A stretch of DNA of 64,000 nucleotides from Anadara kagoshimensis (lineage: Eukaryota; Mollusca; Bivalvia; Arcoida; Arcidae), in contig CM037870.1 of assembly GCA_021292105.1 (NCBI GenBank), positions 46,456,576 to 46,520,575 on the forward strand, given 5' to 3'. Position 1 is the stretch's first letter; every line of letters starts with the position of its first letter. Shown in pieces: positions 49,279 to 56,226 of this stretch. The notes beneath the pieces are model-generated. The model searched no databases. It worked only from the letters and a program-made list of their open reading frames with translations, and had not been told where the DNA came from. Position numbers and translations under genes: made by a program.

Positions 49279-52200
49279 CCGGATATATGGTGTACTTTTA
49301 GATTTCTTTTTGGATTTCAACCATTCCACTCATTTTATAACGAAGAAACTAGACGCGTCGAAAGTAAGCGAAAAATAGAAATAATTGTTCATGTCTTGCA
49401 CTTTTACGCATCTCCCGAATATTGAATCCTGCAGGCAAGATAGGTTTGAAACAGTTTATGGTGAACTGTTCAATACGCAAACTAAATGCGCAACGAATTC
49501 ATTTAGTGCTTAAACCCTAATCTTACCGGAAACGGCTCGTGGGATGCGGAATTGAATGATTTGAAATTTTGAAAATGTGTCAATTTATAAGGTAATAAAA
49601 TAGTTATTTCAGGGTGTTTTCAAAACAGTAAAATTTATTGTCCATTGGTATCAGGGATTGAATGTGTGGAACGGCTCCAAAAGTAATCCCTGATACCCCA
49701 GGACTTTAAATTTTTCTCTTCCCAAAATAACCATTAAATAAATGTATAGTGTTTATGCCCATTCAAAAGTCACTGAAAATCAAAACTTTCATGTTTCCTT
49801 AAACGGTGGGTTTTCAGATGTATTGAATGCTTTTTAAACTGTTATAAAATCGATTATCCCTGAATCCGAAAATACTTTATACTAACTATACTTATCAAGC
49901 ACTACATTAAACTCGGCTTTTAAAGGTATTTTGCAACCTATATACATATCTGTCTGATTTCTAATTCACTGGAGTATATTGTTTTGTTCATCATCAAACG
50001 ATAAGTCGCTTACAGCACTGGGATTTGATCAGATTGCTTTTTGAATGGAATCTGGCATTATATATAAATCTTTCCGTGAATCTGTAAAACACATTATACA
50101 ACACTTTGTAAATCAGGTCATTAAACATACAACGTTTCCTCTGATTGCAATAACATTCAGCGCGATTTGTAGATAAAAAAGAAAGAGTTCAACAAATACT
50201 TAGTGAGTAATTTGCTTTAGTAAAATATTTTAAGTTTATTAATTCTGCTTTGCAAAAAGCTCTCATCTCACAATATTTTTCTTGCATTTCATTTGGGCTT
50301 TAATAATTGATTTTTCATTTTAAAATATCTCATCGGATAATTACTCTTCAAAGTATTGATGCGGGAATATTCCTGACGGAATGACTGATATGATGGTTTA
50401 AAAAAAGAATAAAAAGGAATACTGAATAATAATGAGGAAGTTATTTAAATGAATGAAAAAAGTCACTTACACAAACCTCTATTTGTTTTATAGATCGTTG
50501 GTAGAGTACGTGTTTTTTTCAATATTTCATAAGTTACACTTGCTTTTCAGATTATTTTTTTTTCATTTTTCATATAATTTATTGCATTGGAATATGATTA
50601 TACGTTAACATTTTTTTGTTTTGTTTCTTGCTATGTGGTTGTTAGTGACGCCTACGTTAGAACTACGTATAATTTACTTATTGTTTACTTAAAAAAGTAA
50701 ACACTCCCAGAATAAAAAAAAACCATTACTTTGCCAGCTAACGGTTTGGTTTGATTTTTTTGGCGACGGTGAGCAAGATGTTTCCATTGCATGGACTTTT
50801 TTGGTTTTTAAATCTCAATGGTGAATCCGTGTGTTATCATCATTCACTAAGCTTACATAGAAACTCTCTTCTTTTCCATTATAAATGTTTTTGACTAAAA
50901 TCCTTGCAACCAATCTTTGGATGACCCTTCGACCTTTGGATCCTTGAGTTACCTTTGACATTCTAACATGTTCAATGTTAATTTGCAATACTTCCATGCC
51001 AAATATGACACACTAACTTTGACACCAACCTAATGCCTTCATTTATTAAACGGGTCATCATTTCATTGTATCAGCTGAACGACCTAAAAAAACGTCATCC
51101 TACAATATGCCACGCCCCTTTTAAAATTAAGCTGTGCGTTTTACCATTGTTGAATAAACAAAACCAGAACTACGAACTAGATCCCGCATCAAACAATTTC
51201 CCTGTGGATAAGCCAGCATATTAAATTGTGTAACTACACTTATTATGTTATTCCAAATCGGTCGTCTAGTGCTGCAAAATTAAAACTTGTTTAGTAATTT
51301 AATAGAAACCATAATGTATTGCTCTCTTGAGAATAATCACATTTGCGGTACAGATATAATAAGATGTAATATGTTTCATTATTTATGCTAATAGTTTTAT
51401 TACATATTGAGTAATTACTGTTATTTAGAATACCAGGTGTATAATGTCCGTCTTACATATTTTTACGGAAAGCGTTTTTTGTATTTTTTTAATTTTTTTA
51501 TTTTTGTGAAGCAAACATGAAATATCATAATATTACATAATGACAGTAATGTTATTGATGATAGTATAAAAATTTCATTGCATGATAATTTAAATAAAAG
51601 GCTTATAATACAAACTGATTAAGACATGAAATAAAACCAAGCTACTGCTTTTTCTTATGTTTTATGAAATGATCACATTAATTTAAACATATACCAAAAT
51701 CAAAAACAAACATATCAGTCCATCCAAAATCACAATTCCAAAGTAAAATAAAAAAAAACTTTAGAAACTGGCAAATTCACTTACACACGTAACTCTCAAC
51801 AGCGAAGTGAGGTCAGATGCTCCGGAAGGGTGAGCACTACCAACACTAACTACGTATGTTATTAAGAAGAGAATAAAGGAACCTGGAACGAAAGAACGTC
51901 AAATATGAATAGGATAACTTTCGATAAAGTCATCATATTTATCAACAATATTGCGATGACGGCAATGAAGCTTTTTGACGGCTTTGATAAGCTTAAGCTT
52001 GCAATATCCGTGCGCCAGTCATTGCCAATTAAGGCAACTGCATACACTACTAACTTGCTTGAATTTCTCTCTGCAATTATGTTATTTATTACTAAAGAAT
52101 GCTGTAAATATATTGCCAATCCTTTTCAAATATTTCTGGCTTTCCCATTTGTCGAATTTAATTTTTCAAATACCATTGACTGGTAGCATATTTATGGGTT

Positions 52201-55200
52201 GACATTAAATTTGTTATTATGAAGCTAGCGAAATGCAAGGACGTTTCAGCTTTCACTTTATGTTTAAAAATGTTTTGATTTTTTTAAACAAAAGTGACCA
52301 AATGTGTAACTGCACAGAATCTTACAAACATTTATGACATTAAAGAGAAATATACCAGTCCATGTTCAAATTACAATCCCCAAAAGCAAAGTAAATTTTG
52401 AAGCAGCAAATTCAATTAAACACACGAACCTTCCGCCAAGGAAGCGAGGTTGTAGTCACTTATTAATCGTAACAAATATTGAAAATTAAAACATTTGTGG
52501 CACGACGTTGAGAATGAAGAAACGGAAAACGTAAGAGGTATATATTAGGAAGTCTTTGTTCAAACGTTATTTTCCACTCTTCGTCGATTCAAATGTTGTA
52601 AAATATTTTGGTCGTTCTTATCATTCCTAAAGTACATATTTTAAGCTTGGTCATTATATATTCATATGATGAAAAATAAACTTGACATAATATAAATAAT
52701 CATAGATTTTGTTGTATTTTATAACTATTAACATTATGGATTGTTCATTTAAGAACATGTATTTCTGTTATTTTAAGTTATAGAATTTGAATTCTGCATT
52801 ATAAAGAAATGCAATCAGCTACCAACATGTAATTCATCTTAATGTATAGCTAATATCTAGAGTCATTTATAACAGATGATATAGCACCTATCAAATGCCA
52901 TACAACACACATGAATCCCCTGGTAGATAGTATTGTTTGAGCTGATATTATTTTCATGAACATTGATACAATAAACAGCGTTTCATTTTCAAAATATATA
53001 CTAGTATAAAACATTATCGCATCCTTTTCAGCCAAGAACAAATAATAAATGTACAATGGTCGATGTTCTCCTGCTTAATGTGATTATGACAAATACTTCA
53101 AGGTCTTTTATATTTATGACGAATATTAAAATACATTTATCATTTGGGAAAATAAATATCCGTAACATATTTCATTCATATTTTAATTGTAACGTTTCTT
53201 CGTGTAAAATTTCATAGTTCACTTACATACCAGTCTACACAATGACTACAAAAGTAAAGTAATAACTGCAAAAAACTGATATATTAGGTCAAACACGTGA
53301 TCTTCCATCAAGGAAGTAATGCTAAATTAAAATCATTTCACGGGTAACAAAAAGATTCCTTGATCTGTTTTGCCCTACAGATATAGAAGTAAAATGACAA
53401 AAACAACGATAAACAATTAATATTAAAAGGATAGACTTGTGTAAAGTTTCTAGATTTGAATCATTTTTAGATTGTTTACAGCAATTACATTGCTCCAGAA
53501 CATCTTAGTGAAAACTGATTTATTAAGAAAAAAACTTTCGTGCCAAAAATGATGAAATCCTTGTCCGAAAATCGCTGGCAAAACTTTTGTTGAAGTCAAT
53601 ATTGCTGGGGTGGATCTTGGAAGTAAAAACAAACCAAGACTGCATTTTTATAAAACTAAATGAGTTGAACAATTGTTAGAATATAATGATACTTGATATC
53701 ATAACAAGTGTCTTTTGAAGGGTTTTATCCATCATTAATACTCACTTAACACGTACATTTAACAATTATACTTGACCTGGAACATGCTTAAAACGCTGAT
53801 CAATTTTACTGGGTACCACTTTTTTCTTGAAACTGCTTCTTAAAAATGTAGCATATTAACATTTGCTCTCTCGATGTACTTATCTGTTTCGCAAGTCTTC
53901 GCCTGGGGTGATTGTAGTGTAGTGAAAAACAGTGTCAATATCTTATTTACCAATAAACTGGGTTGCCTTGCGTTCGTTGTTTTTGTTGTAACTTGTATTC
54001 GGATTTTGAAATAGCACCAGGTCTCACTTTCCTGGTGGAAGTTCATGTGTTTACCTAACTTGTCAGTTCCAAAGGTCTGGGTTGTGATTCGGGCATGGAT
54101 TAGTATATGTGTCTGTTATTTTTCACTGTTATTTAACTTTTTTACAGATAGTAGTTTTTATTACATTTCCTTATTTAGTGAGACACAAATAAGATGCCGT
54201 TGATTCCATTGATAAATGGAGCAGTGCTACTATTACGGTAAATGCGTAACTGAAATTAGAATGCTGATTTTAGATAATCCCTCATATAGTTTTTGTGTCA
54301 TCTTCGTTTGTAACTTCAGCTATAATTGTCAATTTATTGGTTACTTCGGGGCATTTATCTTAATCTTTGTAACATATCAGATAAAGAAAAATTTAAAAAG
54401 CCAAAAAATGTCGAAAATGTGAGCTATTATGATTACACAAGTGGTCCAAACTAAATAACGAAAAAACGAAACAACAACGCTTGCATTTGGTACAATTGAA
54501 TTGTACACCAGCACAACTACACAGTGTATACAATATAAATTAAATACAATTTTATAAAACCTTGTGTATAAATGAACTAAATTTACGTTTGAGTCGATCC
54601 ACTAGGATGTACATGATAATTGTTCCAAAACATCAGTGTCATTGTTTTGTTACTTCTTAAGCGTTTCTGACAGACTTGTAGAATATTTACACATGTACTT
54701 TGAACTGATTAATTTTCGTGGTGTCCAAATTTCAGATGTTTTCCGATATCTTGAACCAAGAATTATAAAAAGCACAAAAATATTACAAACTTGTTTTAAC
54801 TGAAAACACAAACCGCAAATTTTCTCCTCTCCCATTTTAACCAAACGAAAATTACACACTTGGAAAAAAATGACTTCAGAGTGTCATTTCTTGCCTATAG
54901 TTACACTTATCTTGAGAGTGTCTAGTTGCTTACAGTTGCTTAACCGTGAATTTTAATTAGGTACAACAGAAGACTCCATAACGAAAGACTGAGCATTTCC
55001 AATTTAACTGAACGACGTTTTGCTTTTTAGTTACTTAATTAGTTTGTAGTGGTTATCCATCAAACGTTGTCAGACAATTTTATTTTAATATCAAACATTC
55101 ACATAATTTCTAAAGAGATATTAGGTTTTTGTCTTTTAACATGTTTAATATTTTACACATTGACATGCAAGTTCCGTTGAAGCTTTTAATATTTAATTTA

Positions 55201-56217
55201 CTTTTAATTTACCTTAATTTGATGTAAACATTTTGACAGCTCAATTTAAGCTTCTAGAATACTGAATACTTAATTCTAATATGCAACAATTACTGAATGT
55301 AATCTAGTAATTAATTGAAACCATAGAATGTGAAGTAGTGTGAGTTAGATAGATTGAAGGAAATTGCTAGTTTTTGATTGCGTAATTGAACGTTAACTTT
55401 GTATTTACTTTATTTGGTAATATACTGTACATGTTTATTGCTTAATGAAATTATCTAAGTAGAAACAGATGTACCAATTCAATAGAGAAAATTCTACAAT
55501 ACATTGGTATTAACTGATGTTTTGATCGAAGGATTAAAAACGCAATTTTATTTATTTCTGTGCTTTGATCATTTAATGATTTAGAAAATTAAAGAGATTT
55601 ATATTAACAGGTTCTGCAAAGGTTTTCGATCAGAACCACAGTAAAAAATAAACCAAAATGTTAGCATCCTCTATTGCTTACCACAAGACGATATAAGCGT
55701 TGCAATTAGAAAATGATTGTAGGTGTAAATAGAAAATAATGATATAAATGAGTCATCGATGCTTATGAATATATCTTTGCACTTGTCAAATGTGCAAAAG
55801 TTTTATTGTTAAATGGGCCAAAAGGAAAAACTGTCTTAATAATGTTGCAATATAAAAAAAGATACAAATTTCCCAAGTTTCATTTTCGATTCGATTTATT
55901 TATCCTTCACAATAAAAACCAAACATACTAATCAATGTCCAAATCACAATAAAGTAAAAATTCTGGAACTGACAAGTTAGGTTAGACACGTAAATTTTTA
56001 CCAGGGGAGCGAGGTCTTTAATCATTCTTGACATCTTAGTACCATGCCTGTTCTCATTGATTGTATCAATATAGTGCAGTTTAATTGAAATATACTTACC
56101 AATTCCAATAAGGTCAACTAGATTCAAGCTTCTTTTTAATTTGGTCTGTAACAAAGTCCTTTCATCTATTGTTTTCCTGCGTGTTATGGCTTGACATATA
56201 GGATTACAAGCATTCAT
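21286..56217 (-). CDS. Cationic amino acid transporter-like protein (SLC7A/CAT family), seven exons, frameshifted
   Basis: CAT-family SLC7A proteins are plasma-membrane carriers, typically with 14 membrane segments, for arginine, lysine and ornithine; some paralogues are orphans. On the minus strand the exons are 56217-56100, 38408-38289, 37671-37476, 35643-35529, 31387-31250, 24049-22877 and 21392-21286, about 655 codons, within family range. Hallmarks in order: RRKTID and LKRSLNLVDLIGIGIG at residues 13-42, LGIGIYVIIG, LAGLCYAECSTRIPRTGS, GELCAFVVGW and AKAWS in exon 3, GFIGFDSVALSSEETKEP in exon 6, LRYQPQ, and a closing YFGYGFSHS motif. All phases fit except inside exon 6, where one base is missing (see 23903-23905). 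The likely start ATG (56215-56217, AACATGA) follows a pyrimidine-rich acceptor by nine bases, so an upstream non-coding exon is expected. I cannot choose between CAT1-like and SLC7A4/14-like. Confidence 0.9.
21508..21690 (-). repeat. R190 repeat in transporter intron 6
   Basis: Diverged reverse copy: ttggcgtgttctgctagct, acccttccaaaacaccc, cctcacttctccagtga and gtggtttgaacatggg. Confidence 0.75.
21691..22796. other. Transporter intron 6, no further feature
   Basis: AT-rich intron between exons 6 and 7. Beyond the R190 copy to its left I see nothing I can name. Confidence 0.5.
22797..22838 (-). pseudogene. Duplicated 3' edge of exon 6 with its donor
   Basis: About 42 bases repeat the real exon end at 22875-22917 with an offset of 79: ggcatggata, then tcaat, atctttt and tag|gta. 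The copy carries a donor-like gtaatt, but a stop codon sits just before it in the continuing frame. Confidence 0.75.
22877..24049 (-). pseudogene. Transporter exon 6, with one-base frameshift
   Basis: 1173 bases encoding more than half of the protein: GFIGFDSVALSSEETKEP, several membrane segments, LRYQPQ, a long polar cytoplasmic loop (with SSTSAGSISS), and the WIRFSIWIFLG segment before the gtgagt donor. Read literally, frame 0 meets TAA at 23902-23900, around codon 278. From there the homologous frame continues one base over. The exon length is 0 modulo 3, but the next exon's phase requires 1 modulo 3, so exactly one base is missing. This is either an assembly or sequencing error in the CCC run at 23903-23905 or a real null allele. 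Confidence 0.88.
24509..25802 (+). mobile_element. Mariner element, complete ends, dead transposase
   Basis: A Tc1/mariner-superfamily transposon in transporter intron 5, opposite in strand to the gene. Terminal inverted repeats of about 30 bases begin CGAGGGGAAGTCAG at left and end CTCCCCTCG at right, with matching inner TTCATAGA. TA duplications are at 24507-24508 and 25803-25804. Length about 1294 bases, the usual mariner size. Confidence 0.94.
24680..25805 (+). pseudogene. Mariner transposase (frameshift plus stop)
   Basis: It encodes a DDD-type transposase that would cut and paste the element. The paired helix-turn-helix half (residues 1 to about 120, with VAKWSDEFKRGRTSL and HEHLGMSKVSARWVP) is followed by VTGDETWIHHWDPE (first catalytic Asp), LLLHDNPPVH (second) and SPDLAPRDYFLF, whose RDYF Asp lies 34 residues on, the mariner D34D spacing. 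One frameshift occurs near 25195-25210: the frame after it starts at SMQWKHPGSPPPKK. A TGA at 25608-25610 interrupts the C-terminus, which then runs on to TAA at 25803. All three catalytic residues are still encoded, so decay is modest. Confidence 0.93.
26703..27024 (-). mobile_element. Hammerhead-bearing repeat, copy 1
   Basis: About 322 bases, roughly 95% identical to 33416-33736. On the minus strand it ends with the hammerhead at 26731-26775 and then the terminus ...ggtataatatgtaa. Such hammerhead-ended repeats are known for Penelope-like elements and small retrozymes. No protein is encoded. Confidence 0.8.
26731..26775 (-). ncRNA. Type I hammerhead ribozyme motif (copy 1)
   Basis: Minus-strand order: AGCACTA, CTGATGA, a 12-base stem II hairpin (GGAATTGTATTC), GAAA, short stem III CGGCC, GTC, TAGTGCT. 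Stem I (AGCACTA/TAGTGCT) pairs over 7 of 7 bases. All invariant core bases are present; predicted cleavage follows the C of GTC, between 26738 and 26737. Stem II has lost one C, leaving four pairs plus a bulged G. The tiny stem III is typical of retroelement hammerheads, which are thought to work best as dimers. Confidence 0.85.
27100..27215 (+). repeat. Repeat family T fragment
   Basis: tttgtcctgttttgtttggt and gccaagtacatg...ccagttacaaatttg recur at 37868-37998 and, reversed, at 57590-57690 and 63672-63790. I do not recognise the family. Confidence 0.5.
27216..29800. other. Transporter intron 5, no recognised feature
   Basis: Very AT-rich. Short frames here have no motifs. Confidence 0.5.
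29803..29989. mobile_element. 187-bp MITE with TA target duplication
   Basis: Perfect 12-base terminal inverted repeats, CAGTAAAACCTC at left and GAGGTTTTACTG at right, flanked by TA (29801-29802, 29990-29991). The ends resemble pogo/Tigger-type Tc1-mariner relatives. A diverged sister lies in a vigilin intron at 2913-3066. Confidence 0.92.
29992..31249. other. Transporter intron 5, right part
   Basis: AT-rich, no recognised feature. A minus-strand frame at 30731-30988 (85 codons) has no motif I know and is not supported. Confidence 0.5.
31250..31387 (-). CDS. Transporter exon 5
   Basis: 138 bases, phase 0 to phase 0: VSAALSVILSIFSGLIMICII membrane segment, then NWIEPPGFFPHGFTG, the CAT loop that normally reads like GFLPFGFSG. 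Two acceptors seven bases apart (exon starts 31387 or 31380). Donor gtgagt. Confidence 0.9.
31798..31892 (+). repeat. R190 repeat, two partial heads
   Basis: The 5' head motif appears twice in tandem (aaacaaacatatcggtccat, then aacaatactaatccgcatcc), followed by caaatcacaatttcaaagca. Confidence 0.65.
31893..33415. other. Transporter intron 4, no recognised feature
   Basis: AT-rich intron sequence without supported features. Confidence 0.5.
33444..33489 (-). ncRNA. Type I hammerhead ribozyme, intact (copy 2)
   Basis: Minus strand: AGCACTA, CTGATGA, GGAATTGTATTCC (five perfect pairs with a TGT loop), GAAA, CGGCC, GTC, TAGTGCT. Stem I has 7 pairs. Every invariant core position is kept. Predicted cleavage lies between 33451 and 33450. 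This is the best-preserved copy in the window. Confidence 0.9.
34055..34107 (-). ncRNA. Hammerhead relic
   Basis: Minus strand keeps AAAC, GCCGTC, TATTGGTGC and the AAAATTTAAAC tail, but the CTGATGA core has become CCACGAT-like. Not expected to be active. Confidence 0.45.
34359..34404 (+). ncRNA. Hammerhead motif with mutated core
   Basis: Plus strand: AATACTA, CAAATGA, GGAATTGTATTTC, GAAA, CGGTC, GTC, TAGTGCA. Stem II still pairs, but the core reads CAAATGA instead of CTGATGA. This loses the invariant G5, so it should be inactive. Confidence 0.75.
34433..35528. other. Transporter intron 4, left of exon 4
   Basis: AT-rich, nothing recognised. Confidence 0.5.
35529..35643 (-). CDS. Transporter exon 4
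   Basis: 115 bases, phase 2 in, phase 0 out: an extracellular loop, then a membrane segment ending FLGIK, which matches LGVK of other CATs. Two donor-like sites eight bases apart flank the end (exon ends 35537 or 35529). The longer form aligns without a gap. Confidence 0.88.
35644..36935. other. Transporter intron 3, no recognised feature
   Basis: AT-rich intron sequence. The plus-strand frame at 35518-35829 is a shadow of exon 4. Confidence 0.5.
36936..37127 (+). repeat. R190 repeat, full length
   Basis: Contains acacaaacatac, aatcccaaatgcaaaac, gaaagtgagaccgggtgctc, cagaagggtg and gaggatgaaaggaacatgaa. It lies in transporter intron 3. Confidence 0.85.
37476..37671 (-). CDS. Transporter exon 3
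   Basis: 196 bases, phase 1 in, phase 2 out. It encodes CYAECSTRIPRTGSCYVYTY, then GELCAFVVGWSMILENMLG and AKAWSQY, among the most conserved CAT segments. Acceptor ttttcag, donor gtatgg (weak). Confidence 0.94.
37761..37823 (-). pseudogene. Duplicated 5' edge of exon 3 with its acceptor
   Basis: 63 bases about 85% like 37639-37702, covering the acceptor, its pyrimidine tract and the first ~35 coding bases (LCYDKCSTRIP against LCYAECSTRIP). The copy reads cttttcaag|attg, so an AG remains but the frame would shift by one, and no donor follows the fragment. Confidence 0.8.
37868..37998 (+). repeat. Repeat family T fragment
   Basis: cctgtcttgtttggct and ccaagtacattttttcaatt match 27100-27215 in the same order. 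Confidence 0.5.
38289..38408 (-). CDS. Transporter exon 2
   Basis: 120 bases, phase 1 in and out, attcag acceptor and gtacgt donor. It encodes the glycine-rich motif of the first membrane segment (GIGIYVIIGH) and AGPSTVLSVLFAG of the second, both conserved in CAT proteins. Confidence 0.93.
38409..39640. other. Intron 1 start, relatively GC-richer unique DNA
   Basis: Less AT-rich than its surroundings, with CpGs around 38500-39120. It contains the exon-like frame at 38918. Confidence 0.4.
38918..39136 (+). other. Exon-like open frame with a mitochondrial-presequence look
   Basis: ATG at 38918 opens 72 codons rich in Arg, Ser and Leu without acidic residues at the start (MLSATRFLLISHTARAQ). 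A related module sits at 43828 with identical spacing between ATG and tcgtgctcagaaac (41 bases). It could be a first exon, a pseudogene or a repeat. No downstream exon is identified. Confidence 0.25.
39654..39697. repeat. (AC)22 microsatellite
   Basis: Uninterrupted CA/AC dinucleotide run in transporter intron 1. Confidence 0.98.
39953..41189 (+). mobile_element. 5'-truncated LINE insertion
   Basis: A non-LTR retrotransposon fragment ending in AATAAA-like sequence and a 12-base A tail (41178-41189). An 11-base direct repeat, AAGAACCAAGC, flanks it at 39942-39952 and 41188-41198, the signature of target-primed reverse transcription. It lies in transporter intron 1, antisense to the gene. Confidence 0.9.
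39959..41032 (+). pseudogene. C-terminal part of LINE ORF2 reverse transcriptase
   Basis: An unbroken frame of about 357 codons, open from 39941 and ending TAA at 41030-41032. The N-terminal part has WAEVFSALYSL and a NKPVFYSSFFKRNILYIGD-like stretch. The middle has TRLTWFQYRIVHRILCTN, followed by a zinc-binding CDFC...H...C knuckle (CDFCHEQSETLIHIFWDC). That order is the post-RT zf-RVT region of L1/Tx1-like LINEs. The endonuclease and catalytic RT core are absent because of 5' truncation. The lack of stops suggests a young insertion. Clade assignment is tentative. Confidence 0.85.
41199..42115. other. Transporter intron 1, no recognised feature
   Basis: AT-rich DNA between the LINE target duplication and the 31-bp satellite. 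Confidence 0.5.
42116..42585. repeat. 31-bp satellite, about 15 copies
   Basis: The unit reads approximately gggcatgtatgtatacag then tatatatcttgac, 29-31 bases long. Two variants alternate, one with tatatcttgac and one with tagctttgac. Three overlapping minus-strand open frames come from the repeat being stop-free and are not genes. Confidence 0.95.
43190..43250. repeat. (AAAT)n-like microsatellite
   Basis: Imperfect runs of aaat/aaata on either side of a short T-rich break. Confidence 0.8.
43401..43460. repeat. (AG)n microsatellite, two blocks
   Basis: (AG)16 at 43401-43432, a tatggtgctg spacer, then (AG)9 to 43460, followed by another tatggtgct. Confidence 0.97.
43780..44306 (+). promoter_or_regulatory. 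Possible promoter/first-exon island inside intron 1
   Basis: Unique, CpG-containing DNA (catcgcgggggcagccatat, tacggcggaagg) with a strong donor gtggtaagtatc after an open stretch at 44171-44294, and a module related to 38918 at 43828. This is weak evidence for a transcription start. Confidence 0.2.
44307..45639. other. Transporter intron 1, no recognised feature
   Basis: AT-rich, apparently unique DNA; nothing supported. Confidence 0.45.
45640..46095. repeat. Dispersed ~450-bp duplicate, copy 1
   Basis: Same order and orientation as 49952-50395: ttagacaacactttgt, aggtcattaaa, aaaagctct, aataattgattttt and aaagtattgatgcggga. About 75-80% alike by eye. Confidence 0.8.
46601..46780 (+). repeat. 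R190 repeat
   Basis: aatcacaatcccaaagcaaa, gacgtgaacttccatca, gaccgggtgctct, ggtaagcacctc, atgctagctat and taacatggaactt. Confidence 0.85.
46826..49215. repeat. Degenerate tandem array, 640-840-bp units
   Basis: Unit heads at about 46860, 47700 and 48345 share 'aatacattattaacagta', 'gtgattaacatctattatca' and 'gtgataatatagttgttact'. Between them 'ttgatcaactttgaaac', 'tccataaat' and 'gaatgtttcactaata' recur at about 47190, 47370, 48010, 48930 and 49090. It ends at the (AC)n tract. Non-coding. Confidence 0.8.
49224..49276. repeat. (AC)26 microsatellite
   Basis: Uninterrupted CA dinucleotide run following the tandem array. Confidence 0.98.
49630..49714. repeat. Hairpin with ~30-bp stem and 25-base loop
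   Basis: Arms 49630-49659 and 49685-49714 pair at about 24 of 30 positions, with 13 perfect pairs next to the loop (GGTATCAGGGATT/AATCCCTGATACC). The size fits a pre-miRNA or a tiny foldback element. Confidence 0.7.
49952..50395. repeat. Dispersed ~450-bp duplicate, copy 2
   Basis: Direct partner of 45640-46095, offset about 4.3 kb, so the two copies bracket the 46.8-49.2 kb tandem array. Confidence 0.8.
50396..51245. other. Transporter intron 1, no recognised feature
   Basis: AT-rich; nothing supported. Confidence 0.5.
51246..51290 (+). ncRNA. Hammerhead-repeat terminus, 5' part lost
   Basis: TTCCAAATCGGTCGTC then TAGTGCTGCAAAATTAAAAC matches the ribozyme 3' half and terminus of 34359-34432. 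The CTGATGA half is unrecognisable and GAAA is damaged. Confidence 0.55.
51704..51889 (+). repeat. R190 repeat, full length
   Basis: aaacaaacatatcagtccat, cagcgaagtgaggtcagatg, ctccggaagggtgagcac and aaaggaacctggaac. Confidence 0.85.
52344..52452 (+). repeat. R190 repeat, truncated
   Basis: The 5' half only: taccagtccatgttcaaatt through caaggaagcgaggtt. Confidence 0.75.
53221..53317 (+). repeat. R190 repeat, worn and truncated
   Basis: taccagtctacacaatgac, tattaggtcaaacacgtgat and cttccatcaaggaag. Confidence 0.55.
53979..54118 (-). repeat. R190 repeat, reverse, truncated
   Basis: gcaccaggtctcactttcct, ggtggaagttcatgtgttta and gcatggattagtatatgtgt. Confidence 0.8.
54119..55915. other. Transporter intron 1, no recognised feature
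   Basis: AT-rich; nothing supported. Confidence 0.5.
55916..56016 (+). repeat. R190 repeat beside transporter exon 1
   Basis: A truncated copy (accaaacatactaatcaatg to ccaggggagcgaggtc) ending 84 bases from the exon 1 donor. Confidence 0.75.
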
Positions 56218-56226
56218 GTTGATTAC
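56100..56226 (-). CDS. Transporter exon 1 (start codon)
   Basis: The acceptor ttcaccag at the 56227 edge leads into nine UTR bases, then ATG at 56217. It encodes the cytoplasmic N-terminus and the first part of the opening membrane segment; donor gtaagt, phase 1. The frame stays open upstream to 56340, so a longer N-terminus from an unspliced transcript cannot be excluded by sequence alone. Confidence 0.85.

Noticed and set aside
50815..52186. Assorted 60-93-codon frames around 50.8-52.2 kb
   Set aside because: Short, on both strands, with no motif or splice-supported extension; expected by chance.
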